A DNA stretch of 64,000 nucleotides from Zhihengliuella flava (GTDB taxonomy: Bacteria; Actinomycetota; Actinomycetes; Actinomycetales; Micrococcaceae): assembly GCF_015751895.1 (NCBI RefSeq), contig NZ_JADOTZ010000001.1, forward strand, positions 186,001 through 250,000, in the 5' to 3' direction. This document shows positions 7,236 to 17,960 of the stretch, in pieces. Numbering within the stretch: the first letter of the stretch is position 1; each line of letters opens with the position of its first letter. The position numbers and the translations under genes were made by a program. The notes beneath the pieces are model-generated. The model worked only from the letters and a program-made list of their open reading frames with translations, made no database searches and was not told the origin of the DNA.

Positions 7236-9974
7236 GTGGCTGACGATCACATTTCACACATCCGGTCTGGCTTGACCAGCCAGTTGCCGGACCGCGACCC
7301 GGAGGAGACGGCCGAGTGGCTGGAGTCCTTTGACGACTTGGTCGAGGCACAGGGAACCGAACGGGCCCAGTTCATTGTTCGCTCGTTGCTGCAGCGCGCC
7401 GGCGCCAAGAGCGTTGGTGTGCCCATGGTGACCACCACCGACTACGTCAATACGATTCCGGTGGACCAAGAGCCGGACTTCCCGGGCGACGAAGAAGTGG
7501 AGCGGCGCTACCGGGCGTGGATGCGCTGGAACGCTGCCGTGATGGTTCACCGAGGACAGCAGCCGGATATTGGCGTGGGTGGGCACATCTCCACCTTTGC
7601 TGGCGCCGCCACTCTGTACGAGGTGGGCTTCAACCACTTCTTCCGCGGCAAGAATCACGCTGGCGGCGGTGATCAGATCTTCTTCCAGGGACATGCTTCT
7701 CCGGGGATGTACGCGCGTGCCTTCATGGAGGGGCGCCTCTCCGAAGATGACCTGGACGGGTTCCGGCAAGAGAAGTCCAAGGGCGGGCACGGCTTGCCGT
7801 CCTACCCGCACCCGCGGAACCTACCAGATTTCTGGGAGTTCCCGACCGTCTCGATGGGCATCGGTCCGGCCAACGCGATCTATCAAGCGCAGGCAAACCG
7901 TTACATGCACAACCGCGGCATCAAGGACACCTCTGACCAGCACGTCTGGGCGTTCCTAGGCGACGGCGAAATGGACGAGCCGGAGTCGCGCGGGTTCCTT
8001 CAGCTGGCCGCCAACGAGAAGCTGGATAATCTCACGTTCGTCATCAACTGCAACCTGCAGCGGCTCGATGGTCCCGTGCGTGGCAACGGCAAGATCATGC
8101 AGGAGCTCGAGGCCTTCTTCCGGGGCGCCGGCTGGAACGTCATCAAGGTTCCGTGGGGCCGCGAATGGGACGCTCTGTTGGAGAAGGACAAGACGGGCGC
8201 ACTGGTGGACATCATGAACCAGACTCCGGATGGTGATTACCAGACCTACAAGGCGGAATCCGGAGCCTTCGTTCGGGAGCACTTCTTCGGCAAGTCGCCC
8301 GAGACCAAGGAGCTCGTCGCGGAGATGTCTGACGACGAGATTTGGAACCTTAAGCGCGGCGGCCACGACTACCACAAGGTCTATGCGGCTTACCGTGCAG
8401 CGATGGAGTTCAAGGGGAAGCCGACCGTCATCTTGGCTAAGACGGTCAAGGGCTACGGCCTCGGACCGCACTTCGAGGCGCGTAATGCCACGCACCAGAT
8501 GAAGAAGCTGACCCTCGATGACTTGAAGGCATTCCGCGATCACTTGCGGATTCCGATTACGGACGAGCAGCTCGAAGCCGATCCGTACCGTCCTCCGTAC
8601 TACCATCCAGGCAGTGACTCGCCGGAGATCAAGTACATGATGGAGCGCCGCGCGGCCTTGGGCGGATCGGTTCCAGAGCGCCGGTCGAAGCATCAAGAGG
8701 TGACCCTCCCAGATGAGAAGGCCTACGCCATCGCCAAACGCGGTTCCGGTAAGCAAGAGGCGGCAACCACGATGGCCTTTGTGCGTCTGCTCAAGGACAT
8801 CATGCGGGACAAGAACTTCGGTGATCGCATTGTGCCGATTGTTCCGGATGAGGCGCGGACCTTCGGCATGGACTCGTTCTTCCCGACGGCGAAAATCTAC
8901 AACCCTAAGGGACAGAACTACCTGTCGGTGGATCGCGATTTGGTGTTGGCCTACAAAGAGTCTCCGGCTGGTCAGATTCTGCACCCCGGCATCAACGAGG
9001 CCGGCGCGCTCGGCGCTTTCACCGGCATTGGGACGGCCTATGCCACGCATGGTGAGCCCCTGGTTCCCGTCTACGTCTTCTATTCGATGTTTGGGTTCCA
9101 GCGCACGGGCGATCAGTTCTGGGCGGCCGCGGACCAAATGACGCGCGGATTCATCATCGGCGCCACCGCCGGACGCACCACGCTGACCGGTGAAGGCTTG
9201 CAGCACGCGGATGGGCACTCCCCGATCCTCGCCTCGACCAATCCGGCGGTCGTCACCTACGATCCTGCGTACGGCTACGAGATCGGGCACATTGTGCGCG
9301 CCGGGCTTGAGCGCATGTACGGCGGTGAGCACGCCGACCCGAATGTCATGTACTACCTCACCGTGTACAACGAGCCGATCTCCCAGCCCGCCGAACCGGA
9401 GGAGCTCGACGTTGACGGAGTCCTGAAGGGCATTTATCTCGCGGCTCCGGCGCAGGTCGACGGGCCGCGCACCCAGCTGCTGGCTTCCGGTGTCGCCATG
9501 CCGTGGGCGATCGAGGCGCAGAAGATGCTCGCCGATGAGTGGGGCGTGTCAGCCGATGTCTGGTCGGTAACCAGCTGGAACGAATTGCGGCGCGACGCGC
9601 TGGCTGCCGAAGAGGAGTCATTCTTGAATCCGTCGAGCGAGGCGCGCACGCCGTTCATCGCTCAGCAGCTGGCCGGTGCGACGGGACCGGTGGTCGCTGT
9701 GAGCGACTACATGTCCTCCGTGCCGGATCAGGTGCGCCAGTACGTACCCAACGAGTGGGCCTCCTTGGGCGCGGACGGATTCGGCTTCTCCGATACGCGC
9801 GCAGCCGCTCGTCGCTTCTTCAAGATCGACGCGCACAGCATCGTCGTGCGTACCCTGCAGATGCTGGCTCGACGCGGCGAGGTATCGGCCGACGCCCCGC
9901 AGCAAGCCTTTGAGCGGTACCAGCTCGACGACGTCAACGCCGGTACGTCGGGAAACGCGGGTGGCGACGCCTAA
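7236..9974 (+). CDS. aceE: Pyruvate dehydrogenase E1 component, homodimeric type
   Basis: 912 residues. Thiamine-diphosphate enzyme that decarboxylates pyruvate and acetylates the lipoyl group of the E2 component. It is the single-chain alpha2 type used by Actinobacteria and proteobacteria. N-terminal domain: [20 protein letters not shown] and the conserved [14 protein letters not shown] region (pyruvate/ThDP site); the ThDP-magnesium motif starts at [12 protein letters not shown] and ends with NCN. The pyrimidine-binding domain includes [20 protein letters not shown]. The start is GTG 7236, nine bases after AAGGAG; a TTG six bases upstream is too close to that site. Located upstream of the FasR-like regulator and fab genes, consistent with supplying acetyl-CoA, and followed by a hairpin terminator. 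Confidence 0.96.
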   Translation: MADDHISHIRSGLTSQLPDRDPEETAEWLESFDDLVEAQGTERAQFIVRSLLQRAGAKSVGVPMVTTTDYVNTIPVDQEPDFPGDEEVERRYRAWMRWNAAVMVHRGQQPDIGVGGHISTFAGAATLYEVGFNHFFRGKNHAGGGDQIFFQGHASPGMYARAFMEGRLSEDDLDGFRQEKSKGGHGLPSYPHPRNLPDFWEFPTVSMGIGPANAIYQAQANRYMHNRGIKDTSDQHVWAFLGDGEMDEPESRGFLQLAANEKLDNLTFVINCNLQRLDGPVRGNGKIMQELEAFFRGAGWNVIKVPWGREWDALLEKDKTGALVDIMNQTPDGDYQTYKAESGAFVREHFFGKSPETKELVAEMSDDEIWNLKRGGHDYHKVYAAYRAAMEFKGKPTVILAKTVKGYGLGPHFEARNATHQMKKLTLDDLKAFRDHLRIPITDEQLEADPYRPPYYHPGSDSPEIKYMMERRAALGGSVPERRSKHQEVTLPDEKAYAIAKRGSGKQEAATTMAFVRLLKDIMRDKNFGDRIVPIVPDEARTFGMDSFFPTAKIYNPKGQNYLSVDRDLVLAYKESPAGQILHPGINEAGALGAFTGIGTAYATHGEPLVPVYVFYSMFGFQRTGDQFWAAADQMTRGFIIGATAGRTTLTGEGLQHADGHSPILASTNPAVVTYDPAYGYEIGHIVRAGLERMYGGEHADPNVMYYLTVYNEPISQPAEPEELDVDGVLKGIYLAAPAQVDGPRTQLLASGVAMPWAIEAQKMLADEWGVSADVWSVTSWNELRRDALAAEEESFLNPSSEARTPFIAQQLAGATGPVVAVSDYMSSVPDQVRQYVPNEWASLGADGFGFSDTRAAARRFFKIDAHSIVVRTLQMLARRGEVSADAPQQAFERYQLDDVNAGTSGNAGGDA

Positions 9975-9997
9975 GGATCGTCTCCACCGCGTTCACG

Positions 9998-10039
9998 GGG
10001 GCGGGGCCCACAACTCGTCGATGTTGTGGGCCCCGCCCC
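9998..10039 (+). terminator. Hairpin terminator after aceE
   Basis: A perfect 17-bp inverted repeat (9998-10014 and 10023-10039) with an eight-base loop, starting 24 bases after the aceE stop codon and followed by TTGTGCTGTG, a weakly T-rich tail. It separates aceE from the regulator-fab cluster. Confidence 0.75.
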
Positions 10040-10119
10040 TTGTGCTGTGTTTGTAGTCTTCCCACAAAATCGGCTCGTCGCGACCCGGTGCTGTGGCCGT
10101 CGCAGAGTAGGGTCGTCAC

Positions 10120-11331
10120 ATGACCGATTCGCGCTCGACCTCGGCGAAGCCCCGGGTGCCTCGACAACCTCAACCCAGCCAGGAAACTCTCGAGCGCCTC
10201 AAGTCGCATCTTGGCGTTCTATCGACCGCGGCGCTGAAGCACCTAGACCAGTCCTTGCCCTGGTATCGCGGGCTCGAGCCCGAAGAGCGTGCGGCGCTAG
10301 GACTGGTGGCCCAGAAGGGCATCGCCTCGTTCGTCTCCTGGTATGAGCAGCCGGCCAGTCCGCAATGGGTTCTCAACGACGTGTTCGGAGCCGCTCCGAC
10401 GGAATTGACCCGTTCGATCAGTCTGCAGAAGGCGCTGCAGTTGATTCGCACCATCGTCGAAGTGGTCGAGAATCAGGTGCCGGACTTGGCGAGTGAAGCA
10501 GAGCAAGTCCGGCTGCGAGAAGCGGTGCTGCGCTATTCCCGTGAGGTCGCTTTCGCCGCGGCGGATGTCTATGCTCGCGCGGCCGAGACCCGCGGTGCCT
10601 GGGACAGCCGGTTGGAGGCTCTCGTGGTTGACGCCGTCCTACGGGGCGAAAGCACGGACACGCTCCGTTCACGCTTTGCCGCCGTGGGGTGGAAGTCCCG
10701 CGCCGGAATTCACGTGATGGTCGGTGGTGCGCCGGAGCAGTCCACGGCCCCGTTCGTGGGCGAACTGCGCCGAGCTTCCCTTAGGTACGCGCACGACTGC
10801 CTCGTGGGAATTCAAGGCGAGCGACTCATCGTGATGCTCGGCGGTATTCGAGACAACGCGGCGGCCGGGTTCGAGCGCCTCGCGGAGTATTTCGCGGACG
10901 GCCCCGTGGTTTATGGTCCCCGCGCCGAGTCACTTAGGGCGGCTACGCTGTCGGCTCAGGCCGCCTTCGCCGGGCTCGCGGCGGCCCCCGCGTGGACCCA
11001 AGCGCCCCGTCCGACGGCCGCCGACGATTTGTGGCCCGAACGCGTCATTCACGGCGATGACAGTGCCAAACGCGCGTTGCAGGCCAACGTCTACGGACCG
11101 ATCGTCAAGGCGGGCAATGGACTGATCGAGACGTTGACGACGTACCTTGGCCTCGGCCATTCGCTCGAAGGCACAGCACGCGAATTATTCGTTCACGCGA
11201 ACACCGTGAGGTATCGCCTCAAGCGGGTTGCAGAAATCACCGGTTGGGACCCGCTCTTGCCCCGCGAAGCGTACGTGCTACACACTGCTCTGGCCGTCGG
11301 ACGGCTCGCCGAGGGCGGAACGGCTGAGTGA
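10120..11331 (+). CDS. fasR: PucR/CdaR-type helix-turn-helix regulator, FasR-like activator of fatty-acid synthesis
   Basis: 403 residues. The C-terminal 60 residues form the PucR-family helix-turn-helix: SLEGTARELFVHANTVRYR followed by LKRVAEITGWDP and a final helix. The middle resembles the GGDEF-like regulatory domain of CdaR/PucR proteins (about residues 170-290). In Streptomyces coelicolor the equivalently placed gene encodes FasR, the activator of fabD-fabH-acpP-fabF; same position and family here support the same role. The N-terminal 40 residues are proline-rich and probably disordered. Start ATG 10120; the ribosome-binding site is weak. Lies 86 bases before fabD, and a symmetric site in that gap is a candidate target. 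Confidence 0.82.
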   Translation: MTDSRSTSAKPRVPRQPQPSQETLERLKSHLGVLSTAALKHLDQSLPWYRGLEPEERAALGLVAQKGIASFVSWYEQPASPQWVLNDVFGAAPTELTRSISLQKALQLIRTIVEVVENQVPDLASEAEQVRLREAVLRYSREVAFAAADVYARAAETRGAWDSRLEALVVDAVLRGESTDTLRSRFAAVGWKSRAGIHVMVGGAPEQSTAPFVGELRRASLRYAHDCLVGIQGERLIVMLGGIRDNAAAGFERLAEYFADGPVVYGPRAESLRAATLSAQAAFAGLAAAPAWTQAPRPTAADDLWPERVIHGDDSAKRALQANVYGPIVKAGNGLIETLTTYLGLGHSLEGTARELFVHANTVRYRLKRVAEITGWDPLLPREAYVLHTALAVGRLAEGGTAE

Positions 11332-11333
11332 CG

Positions 11334-11350
11334 TTGTAGGATCCCTACAA
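11334..11350. promoter_or_regulatory. 17-base dyad between the FasR-like regulator gene and fabD
   Basis: TTGTAGGATCCCTACAA is a perfect seven-base inverted repeat around ATC. It starts two bases after the regulator stop codon and 84 bases before the fabD start. Its symmetry and location make it the best candidate operator of the fab cluster. It includes TAGGAT, which could serve as a -10 element. A smaller dyad, GCTCCGAGGAGC, follows at 11354-11365. Confidence 0.45.
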
Positions 11351-11417
11351 GAGGCTCCGAGGAGCTTGGTGTCTCCAACCACCCGGTTGTTGACTGATTT
11401 ATTGGAAAGCTTGAAGA

Positions 11418-12362
11418 GTGCTTGCAATTGTGTGCCCCGGACAGGGATCTCAGACCCCCGGCTTCCTGTCCCCGTGGCTTGAACTGACGGGTGTCGAAGA
11501 ACAGTTGACGGCGCTCTCCGAGCTGGCCGGACGCGATCTGATCGCGCACGGCACGACGTCGGACGAAGAGACCATCAAGGACACGGCCATCGCGCAGCCG
11601 CTGATCGTCGCTGCTGGGTTGGTGACCTACCGCGCGCTGGCCGGATCCGAGGCCGCGGCGGCGGCGGACGGAGGCGTGGTGGCCGGTCACTCCGTCGGGG
11701 AGATCACGGCGTCCGCGGTGGCGGGAGCGCTCTCCGAGCAGGATGCCATGAGGCTCGTCCGCGCGCGCGCCAACGCCATGGCGGAAGCAGCCCACGCGTC
11801 GCCGACTGGCATGACTGCCGTCGTCGGAGGGCAACCGGAAGACGTTGCTGCAGCGATTGCTTCGGCCGGGCTGACCGCCGCTAACGCGAATGGCGCGGGC
11901 CAGGTTGTCGCGGCCGGGACTGTTGATCAGCTTCAGGTTTTGGCTCAGAACCCTCCGGAGCGTGCCCGGGTCATCCCGTTGAAGGTTGCTGGCGCTTTTC
12001 ACACGCAGCACATGGCCAGCGCCGTCGACGTCCTCGAACGCCTGCGGCCGGAGTTGTCGCCTCGCGACCCGCGGCTGCCGCTCTTGAGTAACTTCGACGG
12101 TCGCCCCGTCGCCTCCGGCACCGACAACCTCGACAGCCTCATCGCTCAGGTTTCCCGTCCCGTGCGCTGGGACCGCTGCATGGAGCAGCTCACTGCGATG
12201 GGCGTGACGGGCGTTCTGGAACTTGCCCCCGCAGGAACGCTGGTGGGCTTGGCCAAGCGTGGCATGCGCGGCACGGCATCGTTTGCGCTGAAAACGCCGG
12301 AGGATCTGGAGGCAGCCCGTGCCTTCGCGTCCGAACACCTTGAGGCAGCGAAGGAGAACTAG
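11418..12362 (+). CDS. fabD: Malonyl-CoA:ACP transacylase
   Basis: 314 residues. Moves the malonyl group from CoA to the acyl carrier protein for type II fatty-acid synthesis. Seen: CPGQGSQTPG at the N-terminus, the nucleophile elbow AGHSVGEITA (active serine), an arginine in RARANAM, and the catalytic histidine in GAFHTQHM. GHSVGE replaces the usual GHSLGE, a conservative change. Starts at GTG 11418; a GGAAAG sequence eight bases before acts as a modest ribosome-binding site. Followed by fabH with one base between stop and start, so the two are translationally coupled. Confidence 0.95.
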   Translation: MLAIVCPGQGSQTPGFLSPWLELTGVEEQLTALSELAGRDLIAHGTTSDEETIKDTAIAQPLIVAAGLVTYRALAGSEAAAAADGGVVAGHSVGEITASAVAGALSEQDAMRLVRARANAMAEAAHASPTGMTAVVGGQPEDVAAAIASAGLTAANANGAGQVVAAGTVDQLQVLAQNPPERARVIPLKVAGAFHTQHMASAVDVLERLRPELSPRDPRLPLLSNFDGRPVASGTDNLDSLIAQVSRPVRWDRCMEQLTAMGVTGVLELAPAGTLVGLAKRGMRGTASFALKTPEDLEAARAFASEHLEAAKEN

Positions 12363-12363
12363 C

Positions 12364-13419
12364 ATGACGCTCACCCTGAACCAGTCGCCTACCCGGGCAG
12401 GCAGCCAAATTCTTGGCATCGGTGCCGCCCGCGGCGACGTCGTCGTGACGAATGACGACGTGTGTCAGTGGATCGATTCCTCCGATGAGTGGATTCGTCA
12501 GCGGACCGGCATCGTCACCCGCCGTCGGGCCTCAGAGAATTTCACCCTGCTCGACATGGCCGAGCAGGCCGCGCGCGAGGCCCTTGAGCGCGCGGGGATC
12601 TCCGGCGATCAGCTCGGCGCAGTCATTGTCTCGACGGTGACCTTCCCGTATGCGACGCCGTCGGCGGCGGCAGCATTGGCCGAACGTCTCGGTGCCACCC
12701 CGGCACCAGCCTTTGACATTTCCGCCGCGTGTGCTGGGTACTGCTACGGCATAGCGCAGGGGGACGCTCTGGTGCGTTCCGGCGCCGCCGAGTATGTCTT
12801 GGTGATCGGCGCGGAAAAGCTCTCCGACTACATTGACAATCACGAGCGGACCATTTCCTTCCTGCTGGGCGATGGGGCTGGCGCCGTCGTCCTCGGAGCG
12901 AGTGATGAGCCGGGTGTTTCTCCGTCCGTGTGGGGATCAGACGGTTCGAAGTGGGACACCATCGGGATGACCCACTCGGCTCTCGACCTGCGCGCGATTG
13001 CCATGGCCGCCGAGGCGGATCCTGAGGGCACCGCCGTCGTCGCGGAAACGGAGGCCAAGCTGTGGCCAACGCTGCGCCAAGACGGCCAGTCCGTGTTTCG
13101 CTGGGCCGTCTGGGAGATGGCCAAGGTGGCCAAGAAGGCACTCGATGATGCCGGGATCACGAGCGACGATCTGACGGCCTTCATCCCCCACCAGGCCAAC
13201 ATGCGCATCATCGACGAGCTCGCGAAGCAACTGAAGTTGCCGGATTCCGTAGCGATCGGACGTGATATCGCGGAGATGGGTAACACGTCCGCAGCCTCGA
13301 TCCCGCTAGCGATGCACCGCCTTCTCGAGGAGGACCCGTCGCTGTCCGGCGGGTTGGCGCTGCAGATCGGCTTCGGTGCTGGCCTTGTCTTCGGCGCCCA
13401 GGTGGTGCGCCTGCCCTAG
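12364..13419 (+). CDS. fabH: Beta-ketoacyl-ACP synthase III
   Basis: 351 residues. Starts fatty-acid chains by condensing an acyl-CoA primer with malonyl-ACP. The catalytic triad is visible: cysteine in SAACAGYCYG, histidine in IPHQANMRII, asparagine in EMGNTSAASIP. In Actinobacteria this enzyme often prefers branched primers, giving iso/anteiso acids; specificity cannot be read from the sequence alone. ATG 12364 follows the fabD stop codon immediately, with GAAGGAGAAC as ribosome-binding site lying in the end of fabD. Any longer N-terminal extension would overlap fabD and is rejected. Confidence 0.95.
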   Translation: MTLTLNQSPTRAGSQILGIGAARGDVVVTNDDVCQWIDSSDEWIRQRTGIVTRRRASENFTLLDMAEQAAREALERAGISGDQLGAVIVSTVTFPYATPSAAAALAERLGATPAPAFDISAACAGYCYGIAQGDALVRSGAAEYVLVIGAEKLSDYIDNHERTISFLLGDGAGAVVLGASDEPGVSPSVWGSDGSKWDTIGMTHSALDLRAIAMAAEADPEGTAVVAETEAKLWPTLRQDGQSVFRWAVWEMAKVAKKALDDAGITSDDLTAFIPHQANMRIIDELAKQLKLPDSVAIGRDIAEMGNTSAASIPLAMHRLLEEDPSLSGGLALQIGFGAGLVFGAQVVRLP

Positions 13420-13517
13420 GCTTGTCCACGAGGAGAAGCCTCCGAGTTCTCCCCGGCTCATGGAGAGTCCGGGACTACACGTCGGGACCACCCCGGCACA
13501 ACAGAAAGGAAGCCGAC

Positions 13518-13763
13518 ATGGCGAGCAACGAAGAGATCCTGGCCGGCCTGGCTGAAATCGTTAATGAAGAGACGGGCCTTGAGACCGAGGCCGTCCAGTT
13601 GGACAAGTCTTTCACGGATGACCTCGACATCGATTCCATCTCGATGATGACCATCGTGGTTAACGCCGAGGAAAAGTTTGACGTGAAGATTCCGGACGAA
13701 GAGGTCAAGAACCTCAAGACCGTCGGCGACGCCGTCAACTACATCGCTAACGCGCAGGCCTAA
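13518..13763 (+). CDS. acpP: Acyl carrier protein
   Basis: 81 residues, strongly acidic. Carries growing acyl chains on a 4'-phosphopantetheine arm attached to Ser40 in DDLDIDSISMM; the motif is DSI rather than the commoner DSL. The helix-loop-helix pattern and the conserved VKIPDEEVKNLKTVGD segment fit the family. ATG 13518 has AAGGA seven to eight bases upstream. It lies between fabH (98 bases upstream) and fabF (173 bases downstream). A stable hairpin in the downstream gap may let acpP be expressed above its neighbours. Confidence 0.96.
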   Translation: MASNEEILAGLAEIVNEETGLETEAVQLDKSFTDDLDIDSISMMTIVVNAEEKFDVKIPDEEVKNLKTVGDAVNYIANAQA

Positions 13764-13841
13764 GACGGCCGCGCGGCGGTTCACCGCACCTTCAGGCAGG
13801 AACCGCAACGTGAGGCGTCGGCTGCTTGGCGGCCACGCCAC

Positions 13842-13877
13842 CCGTGGTGGACGGCGATATTCCGCCGTCCACCACGG
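13842..13877 (+). promoter_or_regulatory. Hairpin in the acpP-fabF gap
   Basis: A perfect 15-bp inverted repeat (13842-13856 and 13863-13877) with a six-base loop, 59 bases before the fabF start. There is no U-tract. It could be a partial terminator or an RNA-processing or stabilising element that sets ACP levels above FabF levels. Confidence 0.45.
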
Positions 13878-13936
13878 CCCTCGGCGTTTCGCTGAGACCC
13901 CTTGAACAGTTTCCATCGCGAAAAGAGAGACTTTTG

Positions 13937-15175
13937 ATGGCCCGCAAAGTCGTAATTACCGGTCTGGGAGCCACCACACCGATCGGCGGGGATGTCCCGA
14001 CCCTCTGGAAGAACGCCCTCAAGGGCACCTCCGGCGCCCGCACCTTGACCGACGACTGGGTAGAGGAATTCCAGCTCCCCGTAACCTTTGCTGCTCGGGT
14101 GGCCGAGCCGGCGAGCGAGAAGCTGTCCCGGGTGGAAATGAAGCGCATGGATCCGTCGACGCAGTACGCCGTCGTCGCCGCGCGGGAAGCGTGGACCGAC
14201 GCCGGTATCGAGGAGATGGACAAGGAGCGCCTCGGCGTCGCGTTCGCCACTGGAATCGGTGGAGTATGGACCCTTCTCGACGCGTGGGACACGCTGCGTG
14301 AAAAGGGGCCTCGCCGCGTCCTGCCGATGACCGTGCCCATGCTCATGCCCAACGGACCCGCCGCGGCGGTCAGCCTCGACTTGGGCGCCCGCGCTGGCGC
14401 CCACACTCCGGTCTCCGCTTGTGCCTCCGGCACGGAAGCCATGGACGTGGGCCTCGACTTGATTCGCGCTGGCAAGGCCGACGTGGTGATGGTGGGCGGA
14501 GCCGAGGCCGCGATTCATCCCATGCCGCTCGCGGCGTTTTCCTCGATGCAGGCGCTCTCCCGCCGTAACGATGATCCGGAGCATGCATCACGGCCGTACG
14601 ACGTCGACCGTGACGGCTTTGTGATGGGTGAAGGCGCCGGCGCGCTGGTCCTCGAAGCCGAGGAACACGCGCTCGCTCGAGGGGCGAAGATTTACGCCGA
14701 ACTGGCCGGAACGTCGGTCACGGCTGACGCCTACCACATTACGGCTCCCGATCCGGAGGGCCTCGGTGCCACCCGCGCGCTGAAGGCCGCGATGTTCGAC
14801 GGCCGCATTCAGCCCGAGGACGTCGTTCACGTCAACGCGCACGCCACGTCGACGCCCGTCGGCGACAAGCCTGAATTTACGGCCCTTCACGCAGCGCTTG
14901 GAAGCCGCGTGGACGACGTCGCCGTCTCCGCAACCAAGTCACAGATGGGTCACCTTTTGGGGGCCTCGGGTGCCGTCGAGTCGGTGCTTACGGTCCTCGC
15001 GGTCCACGAGCGCCGAGCCCCCGTCACCATCAATCTGGAACATCAGGACCCGGATATCCCCCTCGACGTCGTGACCAAGACGCCACGCGAGCTCCCAGGC
15101 GGCAGCATCGTCGCCCTGAACAATTCCTTTGGCTTCGGCGGTCATAACGCCGTGGTGGCCATCCGCAGCGTGTAG
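13937..15175 (+). CDS. fabF: Beta-ketoacyl-ACP synthase II
   Basis: 412 residues. Elongates acyl-ACP by condensation with malonyl-ACP. The Cys-His-His triad is present: VSACASGTEAM, VNAHATSTPVGD and NSFGFGGHNAV. The N-terminus RKVVITGLGATTPIG is typical of KAS II. ATG 13937 with AGAGAG upstream is chosen; a longer frame starting at 13826 would include the hairpin sequence and is not supported. Last gene of the fab cluster, followed by a long bidirectional hairpin facing nusB. Confidence 0.95.
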   Translation: MARKVVITGLGATTPIGGDVPTLWKNALKGTSGARTLTDDWVEEFQLPVTFAARVAEPASEKLSRVEMKRMDPSTQYAVVAAREAWTDAGIEEMDKERLGVAFATGIGGVWTLLDAWDTLREKGPRRVLPMTVPMLMPNGPAAAVSLDLGARAGAHTPVSACASGTEAMDVGLDLIRAGKADVVMVGGAEAAIHPMPLAAFSSMQALSRRNDDPEHASRPYDVDRDGFVMGEGAGALVLEAEEHALARGAKIYAELAGTSVTADAYHITAPDPEGLGATRALKAAMFDGRIQPEDVVHVNAHATSTPVGDKPEFTALHAALGSRVDDVAVSATKSQMGHLLGASGAVESVLTVLAVHERRAPVTINLEHQDPDIPLDVVTKTPRELPGGSIVALNNSFGFGGHNAVVAIRSV

Positions 15176-15186
15176 TGCGGAACAGT

Positions 15187-15232
15187 TCAGGGGCGTTGGC
15201 CAGGATCAGTTGATCCTGGCCAACGCCCCTGA
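15187..15232. terminator. Bidirectional hairpin terminator between fabF and nusB
   Basis: A perfect 22-bp inverted repeat (15187-15208 and 15211-15232) with two central bases. It begins 11 bases after the fabF stop codon. A second, imperfect hairpin at about 15257-15291 lies nearer to the nusB end and may end that minus-strand transcript. Confidence 0.8.
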
Positions 15233-15309
15233 CGCGTCGTGAGGGTTAAACGCCGACGGCGCCCAGGCTCTCGAGAGGAGCTTGGGCGCCATCTGGACCC
15301 TGACTGGGG

Positions 15310-15720
15310 TCAGGCCAAGAGCGTCGGCTTGAGCTGCTGAATTCGGCCTAAGAGGCCGTTGACGAATTCAGGCGATTCGTCGGTGGAGAACTCGCGGGCC
15401 AGGGCCACTGCCTCCGAGACCGCGACGCCGTCCGGGACCTCATCGTTGAAAAGGATTTCCCAGGCGCCGAGGCGAAGGACGCTGCGATCGACTGATGGCA
15501 TCCGGTCCAAAGTCCAGCCCTTGGCATAGGTGCCCAGAATTTCATCGATGCGTTCCTGCTGTGCGAGGGTGCCTTCGATGAGCGTCGCCGTGTAGGGATT
15601 GACCACCTGGGCCATCTTCTCTCGGCGTTGAGTCAAGGCCGCAAGCGGGTCGACAGAGCGCTGCTCGGCCTCAAAGAGGACTTCCAGCGCGCGCCGGCGG
15701 GCTTTACTGCGGGTACTCAC
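15310..15720 (-). CDS. nusB: Transcription antitermination factor NusB
   Basis: 136 residues, the usual size. All-helical RNA-binding protein that with NusE (S10) binds boxA in rRNA leaders. Seen: N-terminal [18 protein letters not shown], central [19 protein letters not shown], and C-terminal [11 protein letters not shown], all family signatures. GTG 15720 overlaps the efp stop codon by four bases (GTGA), so it is translationally coupled. Last gene of the aro-efp-nusB run. Confidence 0.95.
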   Translation of the reverse strand: MSTRSKARRRALEVLFEAEQRSVDPLAALTQRREKMAQVVNPYTATLIEGTLAQQERIDEILGTYAKGWTLDRMPSVDRSVLRLGAWEILFNDEVPDGVAVSEAVALAREFSTDESPEFVNGLLGRIQQLKPTLLA

Positions 15721-16280
15721 TCGGTGACACGCCCCAAGTAATCGCCGGTGCGGGTGTCGACCTTAACGCGCGTGTTCTGTTCCACGAACAGCGGAACCTG
15801 GATTTCGCGGCCCGTCTCGAGGGTGGCTGGCTTGGTGCCTCCGGACGAGCGATCGCCCTGCAGGCCCGGCTCGGTGTAGGTGATTTCCAGCGTGACCGAC
15901 GGCGGAAGCTCGACGTACAGCGGAGCGCCGTCGTGCATCGCCACGGTGATGTTCTGGTTCTCCAACATGAAGCCTGCCGCGTCGCCGACGACGGCGCCCG
16001 GAACCATGATCTGATCGTAGTCGGAGAGGTCCATGAAGACGTAGTCGTCCCCATCCTGATACAGGTACTGGTAATCGCGGCGATCGACGGTAGCGGTCTC
16101 GATCTTGGCTCCGGCGTTGTACGTCTTATCGACGACCTTGCCGGTCAGCACGTTCTTCATCTTGGTGCGCACGAAAGCGCCACCTTTGCCCGGCTTCACG
16201 TGCTGGAATTCGGTAATCTGCCAGAGCTGACCGTCGATCTTCAGGACAACGCCATTTTTAATGTCGGTGGTATCTGCCAC
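15717..16280 (-). CDS. efp: Translation elongation factor P
   Basis: 187 residues, three beta-barrel domains. Binds between the P and E sites and relieves stalling at polyproline. Domain I carries the tip loop PGKGGAF, with a lysine as tip residue near residue 32; actinobacterial EF-P is generally active without modification, and no epmA/epmB genes are in this window. The C-terminal signature is [17 protein letters not shown] 16280; the upstream neighbour is the TPR-like gene, 91 bases away. Confidence 0.96.
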   Translation of the reverse strand: MADTTDIKNGVVLKIDGQLWQITEFQHVKPGKGGAFVRTKMKNVLTGKVVDKTYNAGAKIETATVDRRDYQYLYQDGDDYVFMDLSDYDQIMVPGAVVGDAAGFMLENQNITVAMHDGAPLYVELPPSVTLEITYTEPGLQGDRSSGGTKPATLETGREIQVPLFVEQNTRVKVDTRTGDYLGRVTE

Positions 16281-16371
16281 GAAGCACTCTTCCTGTATGT
16301 GGCGCCGCGCACGGAGGGCTCAGGAGGAACCACCCGCGACGACGACTGATGTCAAAAATCCAGATTCAATT

Positions 16372-16869
16372 CTAGCGCACGAGCGATGCCCGGCGATGCA
16401 CGGCCTCGAGCGAACGTCGAGCGAGCTCTGCTCGCCGCGGTGTTGAGCCAGCCGCCGTATGGAGGTCAAGAGCCCTCTGAAAGCGGTGTTCGGCGCCTGT
16501 GAGATCACCGACGGAGTAATAGAGAATGCCCAGATACTGGTTCAGCATGGGCTCGTGACTCGAGCCCTTGAACTCTTCGAGCAGAGCCCGGAGCCGGCTG
16601 ATGGCGGCATCCGCCTTACCCATGGCGCGTTGCAGGTCGGTGTCGAGCATGCGCATGCGAATGTTTTGCGGGTCAGCCAGCCGGGTCTCGGCGACGAGTT
16701 CGGCCGCCTCGCGGTACTGCTCGCGGGCGATGTGCACGACGACGGCGTCGCACGGATCATCTCCCGCGACCAACGCGTCGGCCTGGGCTTCGTCGACAAT
16801 GACGGGCAAGAGGGACTCCGGGTCCCGTTTGATGCCCGCCATGCCAGTTTCAATCCACGGCAGGGCCAT
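16372..16869 (-). CDS. Tetratricopeptide-repeat-like protein of unknown role
   Basis: 165 residues. No enzymatic motif is seen. Two helical-hairpin repeats of TPR type are visible: about residues 68-100 (ending DAAISRLRALLEEF) and 105-140 (containing YLGILYYSVGDL and AEHRFQRALDLH). These would form a small protein-binding surface. There is no signal peptide or membrane segment, so it is probably cytoplasmic. ATG 16869 begins two bases after the aroB stop codon, so it is likely co-translated with aroB; efp lies 91 bases downstream. The partner and function are unknown. Confidence 0.7.
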   Translation of the reverse strand: MALPWIETGMAGIKRDPESLLPVIVDEAQADALVAGDDPCDAVVVHIAREQYREAAELVAETRLADPQNIRMRMLDTDLQRAMGKADAAISRLRALLEEFKGSSHEPMLNQYLGILYYSVGDLTGAEHRFQRALDLHTAAGSTPRRAELARRSLEAVHRRASLVR

Positions 16870-16871
16870 GA

Positions 16872-17960
<1,089 letters not shown>

